The position numbers and the translations under genes are program-made. From NCBI RefSeq assembly GCF_007595705.1, contig NZ_NISY01000007.1, positions 248,001-312,000 of the forward strand: a DNA stretch of 64,000 bases, given 5' to 3'. How positions within the stretch are numbered: the first letter of the stretch is position 1; the number at the start of each line of letters is the position of its first letter. Shown one piece after another: positions 52,394 to 62,830 of this stretch. Origin of the DNA: Streptomyces sp. SAJ15 (GTDB lineage: Bacteria; Actinomycetota; Actinomycetes; Streptomycetales; Streptomycetaceae). The notes beneath the pieces were generated by a model. That model worked only from the letters and a program-made list of their open reading frames with translations, was not told where the DNA came from and searched no databases.

Positions 52394-53215
52394 TCAGTAG
52401 CGGTACTGCTCGCCGTAGCCCGTGCCCTGTTCCGGCTGGTACGGGTAGGGCGGCTGGTTTCCGTCGCGCTGCTGGGGGACCCAGACGTCGTCCGGGTCGT
52501 AGCTCGCCTCGGCGGCGTAGTGGTCGTCGACGCCCGCGCCGTACTGCTGCTGGCCGTAGCCGGCGTAGGGCTGCTGCCCGTACGGCTCGTACGCCTGCTG
52601 GGCGGGCTGCTGCACGGGCTGCTGGGCGTTGCCGTACGGGTCGGGGTAGGCGTCCGCGTACCCCTCGGCGCCGTAGCCGTACTGGCCGGCGTCGTAGCCC
52701 TCCTGCTGCTGGTAGCCGCCGCCGTAGGGCTGGTACCCGCCGTAGGCGGCCCCCTCGTCCCCGTACGGGGCCTGGGCGGGCTCCTGCTGCTTGTACGCCG
52801 CGTAGCCGCCGGTGTCCTCGTCGGGCAGCGGCTCCGGGTGGTACATGGGAGGCGTCGGCTGCTCGGCCAGCGGCCCCGCCTGGAGGTCGGAGACCTCCAG
52901 GGTGGGCTCCGCGACCGGGGTCGCCTGGCGCCGCTTGCTGCCGCCACCGCCGGTGGAGCGTCGGCCGGCGACCGCCCAACCGGAGGCGAAGCCGCTCCGG
53001 AAGGAGAGCGTGACGTAGGTCTGGCCCACGGCGAAGGCGGCGGCGCCCACGCCGATCACCGGCACGGACGGGATGAGCACCCCGGCCACCACGCCCAGGA
53101 AGCCGAAGAAGGCGAGCAGCCGCCAGCGCAGCCGCGCCTTGTACTGCAGCAGCACCTCACCGAGCAGCCACAGCGCCACGACGCCGAACGCGATGTAGAG
53201 GACCGTCCAGCCCAT
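52394..53215 (-). CDS. Membrane protein with Tyr/Gln/Gly-rich low-complexity tail
   Basis: 273 aa from ATG 53215 with GAGAGGGG upstream. Two or three membrane segments (residues 1-20 and 33-75) hold the N-terminus. From about residue 130 to the end the sequence is rich in Tyr, Gln, Gly, Pro and Ala with motifs such as YGQQPYAGYGQQQYGAG, without hydrophobic segments. Such tails resemble prion-like domains that self-associate or form condensates. I know no function; it is near metF by position only. Confidence 0.78.
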   Translation of the reverse strand: MGWTVLYIAFGVVALWLLGEVLLQYKARLRWRLLAFFGFLGVVAGVLIPSVPVIGVGAAAFAVGQTYVTLSFRSGFASGWAVAGRRSTGGGGSKRRQATPVAEPTLEVSDLQAGPLAEQPTPPMYHPEPLPDEDTGGYAAYKQQEPAQAPYGDEGAAYGGYQPYGGGYQQQEGYDAGQYGYGAEGYADAYPDPYGNAQQPVQQPAQQAYEPYGQQPYAGYGQQQYGAGVDDHYAAEASYDPDDVWVPQQRDGNQPPYPYQPEQGTGYGEQYRY

Positions 53216-53252
53216 CCACGCCCCTCTCGTACGGCCGCTCGTGTCGACCGCG

Positions 53253-54173
53253 TCACCCGGACCGCTGGTGCAGTCCGAGATTCTCGTAGATTTCCAGAGT
53301 CGCCGTGGAGTGGTTCAGGGTGATGAAGTGCAGCCCGGGGACCTCCTCGGCCATCAACCGCGCGCACAGCTTCGTGGCGTAGTCGATTCCGATTGAGCGT
53401 ACAGCCGCGGGATCGTCCTGCACCGCGAGGATCCGCTCTGCCAGGTCCGGAGGGAAGGCGGCGTTGCTGAGCTGGGCGAATCGCTCGATCTGCCGGACGT
53501 TGGTGACGGGCATGATCTCGGGGATGATCGGGGTGTCGCAGCCGGCCGCCGCGACCCGGTCGCGCAGCCGCAGATAGTCCTCCGCGTAGAAGAACATCTG
53601 CGTGATCGCGAAGTCGGCGCCCGCGCGGCACTTGTCGACGAAGTGCCGGACGTCGGTCTCCCAGTCCGTGGAGCGCGGGTGCATCTCGGGGAAGGCCGCG
53701 ACCCCGACGCAGAAGTCGCCCGACTCCTTGATCAGCTGAACGAGCTCCGCGGCGTAGCGCACCCCTTCCGGGTGGCGCACCCACTCGCCCATCGGGTCGC
53801 CGGGCGGGTCGCCCCGCACGGCCAGCATGTTCCTGATCCCCGCGTCGGCGTACTGGCCGATGATGTTGCGCAGTTCGGCGACGGAGTGGTTGACGGCCGT
53901 GAGGTGGGCGACCGGGGTGAGCGTGGTGTCGGTCGCGATGCGCTCGGTGGCGCGCACCGTGCCGTCGCGAGAGGAGCCGCCCGCTCCGTAGGTCACGGAG
54001 ACGAAGGTGGGTGAGACCGCCTCGATCCGGCGAATGGCGTTCCAGAGGGTCCGCTCGCCCTTCTCGGTCTTCGGCGCGGCGAACTCGAACGAATAAGACT
54101 GCTCACCGGAGGCGAGCAGGTCGCGCACCGTCCGGGCGCGATCTGTCCTGGTCGAAGCTGTCCCAAGAGCCAT
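53253..54173 (-). CDS. metF: 5,10-methylenetetrahydrofolate reductase
   Basis: 306 aa from ATG 54173. It reduces methylene-THF to methyl-THF for methionine synthesis using FAD. A TIM barrel with YSFEFAAPKTEKGERTLW, FVSVTYGAGGSSRDGT, NMLAVRGDPPGD and DFAITQMFFYAEDYLRL, the FAD and folate-binding elements. Length is normal. No Shine-Dalgarno is obvious; the start is fixed by the conserved N-terminus and the upstream promoter-like sequence. Confidence 0.95.
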   Translation of the reverse strand: MALGTASTRTDRARTVRDLLASGEQSYSFEFAAPKTEKGERTLWNAIRRIEAVSPTFVSVTYGAGGSSRDGTVRATERIATDTTLTPVAHLTAVNHSVAELRNIIGQYADAGIRNMLAVRGDPPGDPMGEWVRHPEGVRYAAELVQLIKESGDFCVGVAAFPEMHPRSTDWETDVRHFVDKCRAGADFAITQMFFYAEDYLRLRDRVAAAGCDTPIIPEIMPVTNVRQIERFAQLSNAAFPPDLAERILAVQDDPAAVRSIGIDYATKLCARLMAEEVPGLHFITLNHSTATLEIYENLGLHQRSG

Positions 54174-54222
54174 ACCGGCAGGTTAGCCAGCGGTATGGTG
54201 CAGGCCCAGCAGACGTGGGTGA

Positions 54223-54262
54223 TATGTACCTTTTATCGGGCTCGTGTCCACACTTCGGACAC
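54223..54262 (-). promoter_or_regulatory. Candidate metF promoter with overlapping inverted repeat
   Basis: On the minus strand TGGACA (54250-54245) and TACATA (54228-54223) are spaced 16 bp, predicting a start near 54216 and a 43-nt leader. GTGTCC (54244-54249) and GGACAC (54257-54262) form an inverted repeat over the -35, a plausible repressor site. The regulator is unknown. No B12 or SAM riboswitch fits in the leader. Confidence 0.5.
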
Positions 54263-54302
54263 ACTGCCGTTACGAAGCCGATCAGAGCGCCGCGCGGGGC
54301 GG

Positions 54303-54959
54303 TCAGGCCGCGCGGATCCGCTTGGCCAGTTCGGCCGCGGCCGCTCCGGGGTCCTCCGCCTCGGTGACGGCCCGCACCACGACGACCCGGCGGGCACCCG
54401 CGGCGAGCACCTCGTCCAGGTTCGAGGCGTCGATGCCGCCGATGGCGAACCAGGGACGCTCGGGCGCCAGCGCGGCCGTGTGGCGCACCAGGGAGAGCCC
54501 GGGGGCCGGGCGGCCCGGCTTGGTGGGGGTGGGCCAGCAGGGGCCGGTGCAGAAGTAGTCCACGCCGGGCTCGGCGATGGCGGCGGCCACCTCGGCCTCG
54601 GCATGCGTGGAGCGCCCGACGAGGACGGATTCGCCGAGGATCGCGCGGGCCGCGGGGACCGGCAGATCGCCCTGGCCCAGGTGCAGCACGTCGGAGCCGA
54701 TGGCGTGCGCCACGTCCGCGCGGTCGTTGACCGCGAGCAGCTTGCCGTGCCGGCGGCAGGCGTCCGCGAAGGCCGCGAGGTGGTCGAGCTCCTCGCCCGC
54801 CTCCATGCCCTTGTCGCGCAGCTGGATGATGTCGACCCCGCCGGCGAGCACCGCGTCCAGGAACTCCGGCAGGTCGCCCTGGCGGGTGCGGGCGTCGGTG
54901 CACAGGTACAGCCGGGCGTCCGCGAGCTGCCGGCGTGCGGTGGCGGCATCGATGGCCAT
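54303..54959 (-). CDS. thiE: Thiamine-phosphate synthase
   Basis: 218 aa from ATG 54959, GGGGGAAG upstream. It joins HMP-PP and thiazole phosphate into thiamine phosphate. TIM barrel with VDIIQLRDKGMEAGE, LLAVNDRADVAHA, LHLGQGDLPV and YFCTGPCWPTPTKPGR, then WFAIGGIDASNL. Length fits ThiE. It lies about 2 kb from the thiO-thiS-thiG genes on the opposite strand and has no TPP riboswitch of its own. metF follows in the same direction after 129 bp. Confidence 0.95.
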   Translation of the reverse strand: MAIDAATARRQLADARLYLCTDARTRQGDLPEFLDAVLAGGVDIIQLRDKGMEAGEELDHLAAFADACRRHGKLLAVNDRADVAHAIGSDVLHLGQGDLPVPAARAILGESVLVGRSTHAEAEVAAAIAEPGVDYFCTGPCWPTPTKPGRPAPGLSLVRHTAALAPERPWFAIGGIDASNLDEVLAAGARRVVVVRAVTEAEDPGAAAAELAKRIRAA

Positions 54960-55027
54960 GGGTGCTTCCCCCGAGGTCGGCGGCGTACGGGCCGTCCGCG
55001 GCCCGTACGCCGTTGCGGTTCACTGGA

Positions 55028-55393
55028 TCAGACGGCGAGCGCCTGGGCGCGGCGCTTCACCTCCGTGCCGCGATTCTCGCGCAGCGCCTGCGCGGGGGTG
55101 CCGGGCAGGGTGTCATCGGCCGTGAACAGCCACTCGAGCATCTCCTCGTCGGTGAAGCCGTCGTCCCGCAGCAGCGTCAGGGTGCCCACCAGCCCCTTGA
55201 CGACCTTCCCGTCGCCGATGAAGTCGGCGGGGACCATCAGCACTCGGTTCTCGCCGCGGCGCACGGCGATCAGCTGGCCCTCCTTGATCAGCTGGCGGAC
55301 GCGGGTCACCTCGACCCCGAGCCGCTCCGCGATCTCGGGAACGTTGAGCCAGGCGGGCACGAGAGCATCGATCTTGGTGTCAATCTCGGTCAC
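55028..55393 (-). CDS. Rv2175c family DNA-binding protein
   Basis: 121 aa from GTG 55393 (VTEIDTKIDALVPAWLNVPE). A helix-turn-helix (IAERLGVEVTRVRQLIKEGQL) near residues 25-45 and the C-terminal domain LVGTLTLLRDDGFTDEEMLEWLF match Rv2175c of M. tuberculosis, a DNA-binding protein phosphorylated by the kinase PknL. The PASTA kinase gene 4.2 kb away (59647) may be its kinase. The target genes are unknown. Confidence 0.87.
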   Translation of the reverse strand: MTEIDTKIDALVPAWLNVPEIAERLGVEVTRVRQLIKEGQLIAVRRGENRVLMVPADFIGDGKVVKGLVGTLTLLRDDGFTDEEMLEWLFTADDTLPGTPAQALRENRGTEVKRRAQALAV

Positions 55394-55474
55394 GGGAACA
55401 AGCCTGCCATCCGGGACTGGCACTCGGCGAACGCTCCGCCTCCCGGGGAGTCACGGCGCGGCGCGGCGCGGGGG

Positions 55475-56815
55475 TCACAGGACCGCCGACTTCAGCGCCA
55501 CGGACGGGTCCACCGCGGCGGTGCGGTCGATCGCCGCGCCGCTCTCGATGAGCTTGCGGCCCTGGGCCAGATCGCGCGGGCGCCCCACCGCCAGCAGAGC
55601 CACCAGCACGCCCTCCCGGAGCCAGAGCACCGTCCACGCGGCGCCGGAGGGGTCGCCGCGCCACAGCATCTCGTCGGCGCCGCCGTGGTCGCCCGCGTAC
55701 TGCACGAAGCGGCCGAACTGCTCGGACCAGAAGTACGGCACGGGGTCGTAGGCCAGACCGGCGAAGCGCGGCTGCTGGAAGCCGACCAGGTTGGCGGCGA
55801 CCGTGCGCGGTCCCTGGAGGGCGTTGTCCCAGTGGTGCACCAGCAGCCGTCGCCCGTAGCGGGCCGAGGGGAACGAGGCGCAGTCGCCGACCGCGTAGAC
55901 GTCCGGGGCGGAGGCCCGCAGCCGCTCGTCCGCCTTGACCGAGCCGTCCGCCGCCAGCTCCACGCCCGAGCCCTTCAGCCAGCCGGTGGCGGGACGGGCG
56001 CCGATGCCGACGACCACCGCGTCGGCCGGCAGCCGCCGCCCGTCGGTCAGCCGCACCCCGCCCTCCTCGACCGCCGCCACGTGCGCGCCGGTGACCAGCT
56101 CGGCCCCGCTGTCCAGGTACCAGCCCGCCATGAAGACCGCGACCTCCGGCGGCAGCGCCCCGGCCAGCGGCAGCTCGGCGGCCTCGACGACGGTGACCGT
56201 GCACCCCGCCTCCCGCGCGGCGGTGGCGAACTCAGCGCCGATCCAGCCCGCCCCGACCACCACGATGTCGTGCCGGTTGGCCAGCACCGGGCGCAGCCGC
56301 TCGGCGTCGTCCAGGGTGCGCAGCAGGTGCACCCCGGGCAGGTCGGCGCTGCCCGGCAGGGCGATCGGCTCGGCGCCGGTGGCGATCACCAGGTGGTCGT
56401 AGTGGAGCGGACCGGTCGCGGTGTCGACCCGGTGTTCCTCCGGGTGCACGCCGGTGACCTCGCGCCCCAGCTGGAGCTCGACGCCGAGCCCGGCGAAGTC
56501 CACGTCGTAGGCGGAGCCCTCGGCGGTGCCCAGCAGCACCGCCTTGGACAGCGGCGGCCGGTCGTACGGCGGGTGCGGCTCGGCGCCGATCAGCGTGATG
56601 GCGCCCGGCCAGCCCTCCTCGCGCAGCGCCACGGCGGTCTGCACGCCGGCCATCCCGGCGCCCACGATCACCACCCGCTGCCCGCTCAGGGAGCCGGCCG
56701 CTCCGCTTCCGCTCCGCGCGCCGGCCTCGGGTCCGGTCTCCGGCGGGGTGACCGGAGGGGTCTTGTCGTCCGTCCGCGCGCCAGGCCGGGCGCGCTCGCT
56801 CAGCTGCTCACTCAC
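55475..56815 (-). CDS. Ferredoxin-reductase-like FAD/NAD(P) oxidoreductase
   Basis: 446 aa from GTG 56815. The FAD loop is RVVIVGAGMAGVQTAVALRE, followed by EPHPPYDRPPLSK, then an NAD loop DIVVVGAGWIGAEFATAARE and APDVYAVGDCASFPS. The C-terminal domain (GRFVQYAGDHGGADEMLW) fits the reductase-C type of AlkT/BenD-like ferredoxin reductases. No ferredoxin gene is adjacent. TACAGT ends about 7 nt before the GTG with no ribosome site, so it may be leaderless. It is divergent from thiO. Confidence 0.87.
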   Translation of the reverse strand: MSEQLSERARPGARTDDKTPPVTPPETGPEAGARSGSGAAGSLSGQRVVIVGAGMAGVQTAVALREEGWPGAITLIGAEPHPPYDRPPLSKAVLLGTAEGSAYDVDFAGLGVELQLGREVTGVHPEEHRVDTATGPLHYDHLVIATGAEPIALPGSADLPGVHLLRTLDDAERLRPVLANRHDIVVVGAGWIGAEFATAAREAGCTVTVVEAAELPLAGALPPEVAVFMAGWYLDSGAELVTGAHVAAVEEGGVRLTDGRRLPADAVVVGIGARPATGWLKGSGVELAADGSVKADERLRASAPDVYAVGDCASFPSARYGRRLLVHHWDNALQGPRTVAANLVGFQQPRFAGLAYDPVPYFWSEQFGRFVQYAGDHGGADEMLWRGDPSGAAWTVLWLREGVLVALLAVGRPRDLAQGRKLIESGAAIDRTAAVDPSVALKSAVL

Positions 56816-56959
56816 CTGATCACTGTAGGTCGCTTCGCGCGGGGCGCCGAGGCATTGCGCGCGGGGACCGCGCCGGGACCGACGGCGCGCCGTCGGCTCC
56901 CCGCCGTCCGGGCTCGCCCTTCCGGCCCATTCGGACGGCGTACTAGGGTGGCGGACCAA

Positions 56960-57055
56960 GAGCACTCGCGGGAGCCCGGACGCACCGGGCTGAGAGGGAG
57001 GCTGAGGCGGCCTCCGACCGTACGAACCTGATCCGGGTCATGCCGGCGAAGGGAG
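56960..57055 (+). promoter_or_regulatory. TPP riboswitch (THI element) before thiO
   Basis: The THI-box halves are clear: CCGGGCTGAGAGGGAG at 56985-57000 and GAACCTGATCCGGGTCATGC at 57024-57043. P1 can form between TCGC (56966-56969) and GCGA (57046-57049). The ribosome site GGGAGGGG (57051-57058) follows immediately, so ligand binding most likely hides it, giving translational repression of thiO-thiS-thiG by thiamine pyrophosphate. Confidence 0.95.
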
Positions 57056-57068
57056 GGGCTGACAGCCC

Positions 57069-58358
57069 ATGCACGCTACGGGCGAACCGTACGACGTCCT
57101 GGTCGTCGGGGGCGGAGTCATCGGTCTGGGAGTGGCCTGGCGGGCCGCCCAGCGGGGACTGCGCACCGCGGTGGCCGACCCGACCCCCGGCGGCGGCGCC
57201 GCCCAGGTGGCGGCCGGGATGCTCGCCGCCGTGTCGGAACTGCACTACGGCGAGGAGACGCTGCTCGACCTGAACCTCGACTCCGCGCGGCGCTACCCGG
57301 CCTTCGCCGCCGAGCTGGCGGAGGTCTCCGGCCAGGACATCGGCTACCGCGCGTGCGGCACGCTCGCCGTCGCGCTCGACTCCGACGACCGCGCGCACCT
57401 GCGCGAACTGCACGCGCTCCAGCAGCGCTGCGGGCTGGACTCGCAGTGGCTGTCGGGGCGCGAGTGCCGCCGGCTGGAGCCGATGCTGGCGCCGGGCGTC
57501 CGCGGCGGACTGCGCGTGGACGGCGACCACCAGGTCGACCCGCGGCGCCTGACCGCGGCCCTGTCGACCGTCTGCGAGCGGGCCGGGGTGGTCTTCCACC
57601 GCTCCCGCGCGGAGCACGTCACACTGCGCGGCGACCGCGCGGGAGGGGCCGAGCTGGCCGACGGCTCCCGGGTCGACGCCGACCAGACGGTGCTGGCGGC
57701 CGGCAGCCACAGCGGCCGACTCGGCGGCCTGCCCGCGGGCGTGCTGCCCCCGGTGCGCCCGGTGAAGGGGCAGATCCTGCGGCTGCGGGTGCCGGAGCCG
57801 TACGCCCCGTTCCTGTCCCGGACGGTGCGGGCGGTGGTGCGTGGCGGACAGGTCTATCTCGTCCCGCGCGAGAACGGCGAACTGGTCCTCGGCGCGACCA
57901 CGGAGGAGCTGGGCTGGGACACCACCGTCACCGCGGGCGGCGTCTACGAACTGCTCCGCGACGCCCACGAGCTCATCCCCGGCATCACCGAACTCCCGCT
58001 CGTCGAGACGCGCGCGGGGCTGCGCCCCGGCTCCCCCGACAACGCGCCACTCCTGGGCCCCACCGCGCTGCCGGGCCTGCTCCTGGCCACCGGCCACCAC
58101 CGCAACGGGGTGCTGCTCACCCCGGTCACCGGCGACATCCTGGCCGAGGTGCTGACCGGCGGAGAGCTCCCCGCGCGGGCCCGCCCCTTCTCCCCCGAGC
58201 GCTTCACGGGCTCCGCGCGGGCCGCGGTCCCCGAAGCCCCGGGGTCTTCGGGCAAGCCGGCGCCCGCCGTGCCGCCCGCACCCCACGCCGCGCACCCCGC
58301 GCGGTCCACGACCACTCCCCCGCCCTCCCCCTCGGCACTCCAGGAGCAGCCCGCATGA
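57069..58358 (+). CDS. thiO: Glycine oxidase
   Basis: 429 aa from ATG 57069, with GGGAGGGG 10 nt upstream. It oxidises glycine to the imine used for the thiazole ring of thiamine. The FAD loop is VLVVGGGVIGLGVAWRAA, followed by AAQVAAGMLAAVSELHYG; the C-terminal motif ETRAGLRPGSPDNAPLLG and LLATGHHRNGVLL bind FAD and substrate. About 40 residues of Pro/Ala tail follow the conserved domain. It starts the riboswitch-controlled operon and overlaps thiS by ATGA. Confidence 0.94.
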   Translation: MHATGEPYDVLVVGGGVIGLGVAWRAAQRGLRTAVADPTPGGGAAQVAAGMLAAVSELHYGEETLLDLNLDSARRYPAFAAELAEVSGQDIGYRACGTLAVALDSDDRAHLRELHALQQRCGLDSQWLSGRECRRLEPMLAPGVRGGLRVDGDHQVDPRRLTAALSTVCERAGVVFHRSRAEHVTLRGDRAGGAELADGSRVDADQTVLAAGSHSGRLGGLPAGVLPPVRPVKGQILRLRVPEPYAPFLSRTVRAVVRGGQVYLVPRENGELVLGATTEELGWDTTVTAGGVYELLRDAHELIPGITELPLVETRAGLRPGSPDNAPLLGPTALPGLLLATGHHRNGVLLTPVTGDILAEVLTGGELPARARPFSPERFTGSARAAVPEAPGSSGKPAPAVPPAPHAAHPARSTTTPPPSPSALQEQPA

Positions 58359-58582
58359 CCGCGTCCGCGAACGGCGACGCCATGTCCGTGTCCGTCAACG
58401 GCGAGCCGCGCGAACTTCCCGCCGGCCTCACCCTCGACCGGCTCGTCGCGACCCTCACCACCGCCGTCAGCGGCGTCGCCGCCGCCGTCAACGAGTCCGT
58501 GGTGCCCCGCAGCCAGTGGCCGCGGACGACGCTCGGCCACGGCGACCGCGTCGAGGTCCTCACCGCCGTCCAGGGAGGCTGA
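58355..58582 (+). CDS. thiS: Sulfur carrier protein ThiS
   Basis: 75 aa from ATG 58355, ATGA overlap with thiO and AGGAG 8 nt upstream. A small ubiquitin-fold protein whose C-terminal glycine is converted to a thiocarboxylate and donates sulfur to the thiazole ring. The sequence ends AVQGG as required. An in-frame ATG at 58382 (MSVSVNGEPREL) matches the usual family start, but the better ribosome site precedes 58355. Two nt separate it from thiG. Confidence 0.94.
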   Translation: MTASANGDAMSVSVNGEPRELPAGLTLDRLVATLTTAVSGVAAAVNESVVPRSQWPRTTLGHGDRVEVLTAVQGG

Positions 58583-58584
58583 CC

Positions 58585-59385
58585 ATGGCCGACGACCCGC
58601 TACTCATCGCGGGCACCGCCTTCGCCTCCCGGCTGATCATGGGCACCGGCGGGGCGCCCAGCCTGGAGGTGTTGGAGCGCGCGCTGCTCGCCTCCGGGAC
58701 CGAGCTCACCACCGTGGCGATGCGCCGCCTGGACCCGACCGTGCAGGGCTCGGTGCTGTCCGTGCTGACCAAGCACGGCATCCGGGTGCTGCCGAACACC
58801 GCGGGCTGCTTCACCGCGGGCGAGGCGGTGCTCACCGCCCGGCTGGCCCGGGAGGCGCTCGGCACCGACTGGATCAAGCTGGAGGTGGTGGCCGACGAGC
58901 GCACCCTGCTCCCGGACCCGGTCGAGCTGCTGGACGCCGCCGAGGTCCTCGTCGACGACGGCTTCACCGTGCTGCCGTACACCAACGACGACCCGGTCCT
59001 GGCCCGCAAGCTGGAGGACGTCGGCTGCGCCGCGATCATGCCGCTCGGCTCCCCCATCGGCTCCGGGCTCGGCATCCGCAACCCGCACAACTTCCAGCTG
59101 ATCACCGAGCGCGCCGGCGTCCCGGTGATCCTGGACGCGGGCGCGGGCACCGCCTCGGACGCGGCGCTGGCCATGGAACTGGGCTGTGCCGCGGTGATGC
59201 TCGCCTCGGCGGTCACCCGTGCCCAGGACCCGGAGCTGATGGCCGGCGCCATGCGGCACGCCGTGGAGGCGGGCCGACTGGCCCACCGCGCGGGCCGCAT
59301 CCCACGCCGCCACTTCGCGCGGGCCTCCTCGCCCACCGAGGGTGTCGCCGACTTCGACCCGGAACGGCCGGCCTTCACGTCCTGA
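58585..59385 (+). CDS. thiG: Thiazole synthase
   Basis: 266 aa from ATG 58585, with AGGGAGG upstream. It condenses deoxyxylulose phosphate, the ThiS thiocarboxylate and dehydroglycine. TIM-barrel motifs: FASRLIMGTGGAPSLEVLE, LPNTAGCFTAGEAVLTARLA, DWIKLEVVADERTLLPDP, and GSPIGSGLGIRNPHN. The catalytic Lys lies in IKLEV. Last gene of the thiO-thiS-thiG operon; thiF is not in the window. Confidence 0.96.
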   Translation: MADDPLLIAGTAFASRLIMGTGGAPSLEVLERALLASGTELTTVAMRRLDPTVQGSVLSVLTKHGIRVLPNTAGCFTAGEAVLTARLAREALGTDWIKLEVVADERTLLPDPVELLDAAEVLVDDGFTVLPYTNDDPVLARKLEDVGCAAIMPLGSPIGSGLGIRNPHNFQLITERAGVPVILDAGAGTASDAALAMELGCAAVMLASAVTRAQDPELMAGAMRHAVEAGRLAHRAGRIPRRHFARASSPTEGVADFDPERPAFTS

Positions 59386-59491
59386 CGAACGCGGCCCCGC
59401 GCGGCAGGCGACACGAACGCGGCTCCGCGCGGCACGCGACACGGGCACGACCCGCGCGGGACACGACCGCGCGGGACACGACCCGCGCGGG
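59385..59491. repeat. Compound tandem repeats after thiG
   Basis: Two copies of a 28-bp unit beginning ACGAACGCGG (59385 and 59413) are followed by three copies of a 15-16-bp unit beginning ACGACC (59447, 59463, 59478) ending GCGCGGG. The array fills most of the 260-bp gap before the kinase gene. Confidence 0.75.
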
Positions 59492-59646
59492 CGGCTCGCA
59501 CCGTCCGCGCATACGGCATGAATCGGGCCGGGTCGACACAGGCCGCCCCGGCGACTCGGCCGCGCCTGTCACCGTTCGGCTTCAGTCTCCGGGGTGGCGC
59601 CGCAGGTGACACGGCGTGTCGGGTAGGGCTCGTACACTCCTCTCTC

Positions 59647-61617
<1,971 letters not shown>

Positions 61618-61696
61618 CCGCACGGCCCGCCCCGGACCGTGCCACGGATCCGGAGCGCCCACACCGCACGAGTCGCGAGGCGTCGACGCTCCCGCC

Positions 61697-61747
61697 CCGG
61701 CCAACCCGTCAGCCCGGCCAACCCGTCAGCCCGGCCGACCCGCCGGT
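61697..61747. repeat. 17-bp tandem repeat
   Basis: CCGGCCAACCCGTCAGC is repeated perfectly twice (61697-61713, 61714-61730), followed by a degenerate third copy. It lies in the 331-bp gap between the kinase gene and the endonuclease IV gene. I see no gene in that gap. Confidence 0.8.
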
Positions 61748-61948
61748 CGGCCGAGCGGCTCCGCCGGGCAGGGGCGCCCGCCTCGGCGTCCCACCGCGCG
61801 GGCACGGGTTCCGGGCGCGGAGCATGCGCTGCCCCGCGCGGACACGCCTTCCGCGCATGCGCCGCCCCGCGCGGGCGGAGCGGGGCGCGGTGGCCGGCAG
61901 CCGGTGGCCGGTGTCCGGCGGTCGGGCGGCGCCTGGCACCCTGGGGAG

Positions 61949-62830
61949 GTGAGTACGTCGCCTTCCCGCACCCGCAATCCGATCGGCAGCCACGTCCCGG
62001 TGGCCGGCGGCCTCGCCCGGACCGGGCTGCCGTTCGCGCGTGACATCGGCGCGGAGACCGTGCAGGTCTTCGTCGCCAACCCGCGCGGGTGGGCCACCCC
62101 CGTCGGCAGCCCGGCCCAGGACGAGGCGTTCCGCGCCGCCTGCGCCGAGGAGTCGTTGCCGGCGTACGTCCACGCCCCGTACCTGATCAACTTCGGCTCG
62201 CACACCCCGGCGACGGTGGAGAGGTCCTGCGCGTCACTGCGGCACTCGCTGCTCCGCGGCCGGGCGATCGGCGCGCTGGGAGTGGTCGTCCATACCGGCT
62301 CGGCGACCGGTGGGCGGACCCGCGAGGTGGCGTTGGCGCAGGTCAGGGAGTGTGTGCTGCCGCTGCTGGATGAGCTGGACCGGGACGACGACCCCTGGCT
62401 GCTGCTGGAGCCCACGGCCGGGCAGGGCGCGTCGCTGTGCTCACTGCTGGAGGACCTCGGGCCGTACTTCGAGGCGCTGGACCGCCATCCCCGACTGGGC
62501 GTCTGCCTGGACACCTGTCATGTCTTCGCGGCCGGGCACGACCTGGCCGCCCCGGGCGGGGTGAAGCAGAGCCTGGACGAGCTGGTGTCGGTGGTCGGCG
62601 AGGGGCGGCTGAAGCTGATCCACGCCAACGACTCCAAGGACGTGGTGGGAGCCCACCGGGACCGGCACGCCAACATCGGCGTCGGTCACATCGGCGCCGA
62701 GGCGTTCGCCGAGCTGTTCCGGCACCCGGCCACGGAGGGCGTGCCGCTGGTGACGGAGACGCCCGGTGCCAAGGAGGGCGCGACCCGGGACGTGGCCCTG
62801 CTCAAGGAGTTGCGCGAGCGCTGGAGCTAG
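61949..62830 (+). CDS. nfo: Deoxyribonuclease IV (AP endonuclease)
   Basis: 293 aa from GTG 61949. It cuts at abasic sites in base excision repair with a trinuclear zinc centre. Motifs: IGSHVPVAGGLARTG, LPAYVHAPYLINFGSH, VHTGSATGG, WLLLEPTAGQGAS, LGVCLDTCHVFAAGHD, and LKLIHANDSKDVVGAHRDRHANIG (given in parts: HANDSKD then RDRHANIGVGHIG). GGGGAGG overlaps the GTG itself, so initiation may be leaderless; an in-frame GTG at 61904 is an alternative. Its stop overlaps the convergent gene at CTAG. Confidence 0.93.
   Translation: MSTSPSRTRNPIGSHVPVAGGLARTGLPFARDIGAETVQVFVANPRGWATPVGSPAQDEAFRAACAEESLPAYVHAPYLINFGSHTPATVERSCASLRHSLLRGRAIGALGVVVHTGSATGGRTREVALAQVRECVLPLLDELDRDDDPWLLLEPTAGQGASLCSLLEDLGPYFEALDRHPRLGVCLDTCHVFAAGHDLAAPGGVKQSLDELVSVVGEGRLKLIHANDSKDVVGAHRDRHANIGVGHIGAEAFAELFRHPATEGVPLVTETPGAKEGATRDVALLKELRERWS

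Noticed and set aside
54103..54302. Open frame with a CPKCGHEP motif between thiE and metF
   Set aside because: Codon third positions are AT-rich and unlike Streptomyces genes; the stretch is better explained as the metF promoter.
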